Source: UBA4655 sp964585575 (GTDB lineage Bacteria; Planctomycetota; Planctomycetia; Pirellulales; UBA1268). From it: a DNA stretch of 6,881 nt. Numbering within the stretch: position 1 is the first letter of the stretch; each line of letters begins with the position of its first letter. Shown piece after piece: positions 6,009 to 6,881 of this stretch. Below the pieces are notes generated by a model. The model was not told where the DNA came from. It worked only from the letters and a program-made list of their open reading frames with translations, and made no database searches. The stretch covers positions 1-6,881 of the forward strand of contig CAZPEM010000159.1 of assembly GCA_964585575.1 (NCBI GenBank), written 5' to 3'. Made by a program: the position numbers and the translations under genes.

Positions 6009-6034
6009 CGGCGGACCCGGGGTGCGGGCCGCCG
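6009..6034. terminator. Hairpin between convergent BBP7 and TerC genes
   Basis: CGGCGG-A-CCCG (6009-6019) pairs with CGGG-CCGCCG (6025-6034), 10 pairs with one bulged A and a 5-nt loop. It begins 4 bp after the BBP7 stop and ends 9 bp before the TerC stop, so it could end transcription from both sides. No T-run is present on either strand, so it is a weak intrinsic terminator candidate. Confidence 0.35.
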
Positions 6035-6042
6035 CCAGGCCG

Positions 6043-6881
6043 TCAGCCAGGCTCCGCGGGCTTGCCTCCGGCCTGGGCGATCTCGCCGCCGTGGCCGGCT
6101 TTCTTCGCCGGGAAGGCGAGCGATGCGGCCACGCTCGTGCCGATCAGGGCGACGATCACGCCGAGCGAGACGGCCGGGTGAACGAGGTGCCCCTTGGCGT
6201 GGGCGTCCCAGCCGCCGAGCGACGCGAGATACTCGTTGTGCCTGGCCGCCTCGGCGATCATCTTGCCGCCGACGAAGACGAGCACGGCTGAGAGGCCGTA
6301 GTTGAGGAACCGGAAGAGGTCCATGACGCCGGCGAGCAGGAAGTAGAGCGCCCGCAGGCCGAGGATCGCGAACACGTTCGACGTGAAGGCGATGAACCGC
6401 ATGTAGGGGGTGCCGGGCGTCACGACGCCCAGGATCGCCGGCACGCTGTCCACCGCGAAGAGCACGTCGGTGCTCTCCACGATCAGGAGCACGAGGAAAA
6501 GCGGCGTCGCCATGAGCTTGCCGTTCTCGCGGACGAAGAACTTGTCGCCCGACGGCTGGTTCGTCACCGGCACGAGCCTGCGGAACGTGCGGATGAGGGC
6601 GTTGTCGCCCGGCGAATGGTCGCCGCCGCCGAAGGCGAGCTTCAGCCCGGTGTAGATCAGGAACGCGCCGAACACCCAGAGGATCCACTTGTACCGCTCG
6701 ACGAGCTCCGCCCCGAGCAGCACGAACGACAGCCGCAAGATCACCGCCCCGAGGATCCCCCAGAACAGCACGCGATACTGGTACTTCAGCGGCACTCCGA
6801 AGTAGGCGAAGACCACCGCGAAGACGAAGACGTTGTCCATCGAGAGCGACCACTCGACGAGGTAGCCCGTGAGGAACTCGA
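6043..6881 (-). CDS. TerC/Alx-family integral membrane protein, 5' end outside window
   Basis: The frame is open from the right edge to TGA at 6043-6045, giving 278 C-terminal residues; the start and probably the first membrane helix lie outside the window. The visible part begins EFLTGYLVEWSLSMDNVFVF, the TerC signature with an acidic Asp in a membrane segment. It continues through seven or so hydrophobic segments, including PLFLVLLIVESTDVLFAVDSVPAI, which holds the second conserved set of acidic residues (Glu/Asp/Asp). It ends in a charged tail with KKAGHGGE. TerC/Alx/MeeF-type proteins are inner-membrane proteins linked to Mn2+ export, tellurite resistance and metal loading of secreted proteins. 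Metal export fits the motifs but the specific ion cannot be read from sequence. A yybP-ykoY manganese riboswitch often precedes such genes, but that region is not in this window. It converges on the BBP7 gene, 37 bp apart. Confidence 0.92.
   Translation of the reverse strand, partial: EFLTGYLVEWSLSMDNVFVFAVVFAYFGVPLKYQYRVLFWGILGAVILRLSFVLLGAELVERYKWILWVFGAFLIYTGLKLAFGGGDHSPGDNALIRTFRRLVPVTNQPSGDKFFVRENGKLMATPLFLVLLIVESTDVLFAVDSVPAILGVVTPGTPYMRFIAFTSNVFAILGLRALYFLLAGVMDLFRFLNYGLSAVLVFVGGKMIAEAARHNEYLASLGGWDAHAKGHLVHPAVSLGVIVALIGTSVAASLAFPAKKAGHGGEIAQAGGKPAEPG

Noticed and set aside
4346..6181. Long plus-strand open frame overlapping the BBP7 gene and running through the N gap
   Set aside because: It spans the gap only because N codons are counted as open. 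Both real halves of BBP7 lie in other frames with family motifs.
5921..6853. 310-codon minus-strand open frame overlapping the TerC gene
   Set aside because: It is an Arg-rich frame-shifted shadow. The TerC frame has the membrane segments and signature motifs.
6841..6881. Manganese (yybP-ykoY) riboswitch before TerC
   Set aside because: The frame is still coding up to the right edge, so any leader lies outside the window.

Overview
The window reads as a GC-rich chromosomal segment of a planctomycete, most likely in or near the order Pirellulales. The strongest evidence is a BBP7-family outer-membrane beta-barrel gene, a family I know essentially only from Planctomycetes. A planctomycete-style TraB-like secreted protein, a short UVR-motif protein and a sugar phosphate isomerase/epimerase-like gene fit this placement. 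The assignment comes from recognising protein families, not from a database search.

Layout from left to right. On the minus strand, an ArfB-type ribosome-rescue hydrolase (798-1241) lies upstream of a UVR-motif protein (1-725) that runs off the left edge; 72 bp separate them and they may be co-transcribed. A 251-bp divergent region (1242-1492) holds promoter candidates for arfB and for a plus-strand TIM-barrel isomerase/epimerase-like gene (1493-2323). Next comes 354 bp without a convincing gene (2324-2677), rich in inverted repeats, including an 18-pair and a 12-pair stem whose wobble pairs all suit a plus-strand RNA. A minus-strand TraB/GumN-like protein with a signal peptide (2678-3652) faces away from the BBP7 gene (3835-6005) across a 182-bp region. 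The BBP7 gene carries a long glycine-rich pentapeptide repeat interrupted by a 100-N assembly gap, and its two halves are in different frames across the gap. A TerC-family membrane protein (6043-6881, minus strand, start outside the window) converges on it with a hairpin in the 37-bp gap between them.

The genes do not form one obvious pathway: translation rescue plus a UVR-motif protein, a possible sugar enzyme, a predicted exported TraB-like protein, an outer-membrane barrel and an inner-membrane metal-related transporter. The observations most worth following are the loss of two expected metal ligands in the epimerase-like protein, the structured 2324-2677 region, and the repeat expansion with assembly gap in the BBP7 gene. 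I see no CRISPR array, tRNA, rRNA, transposase or defence system.
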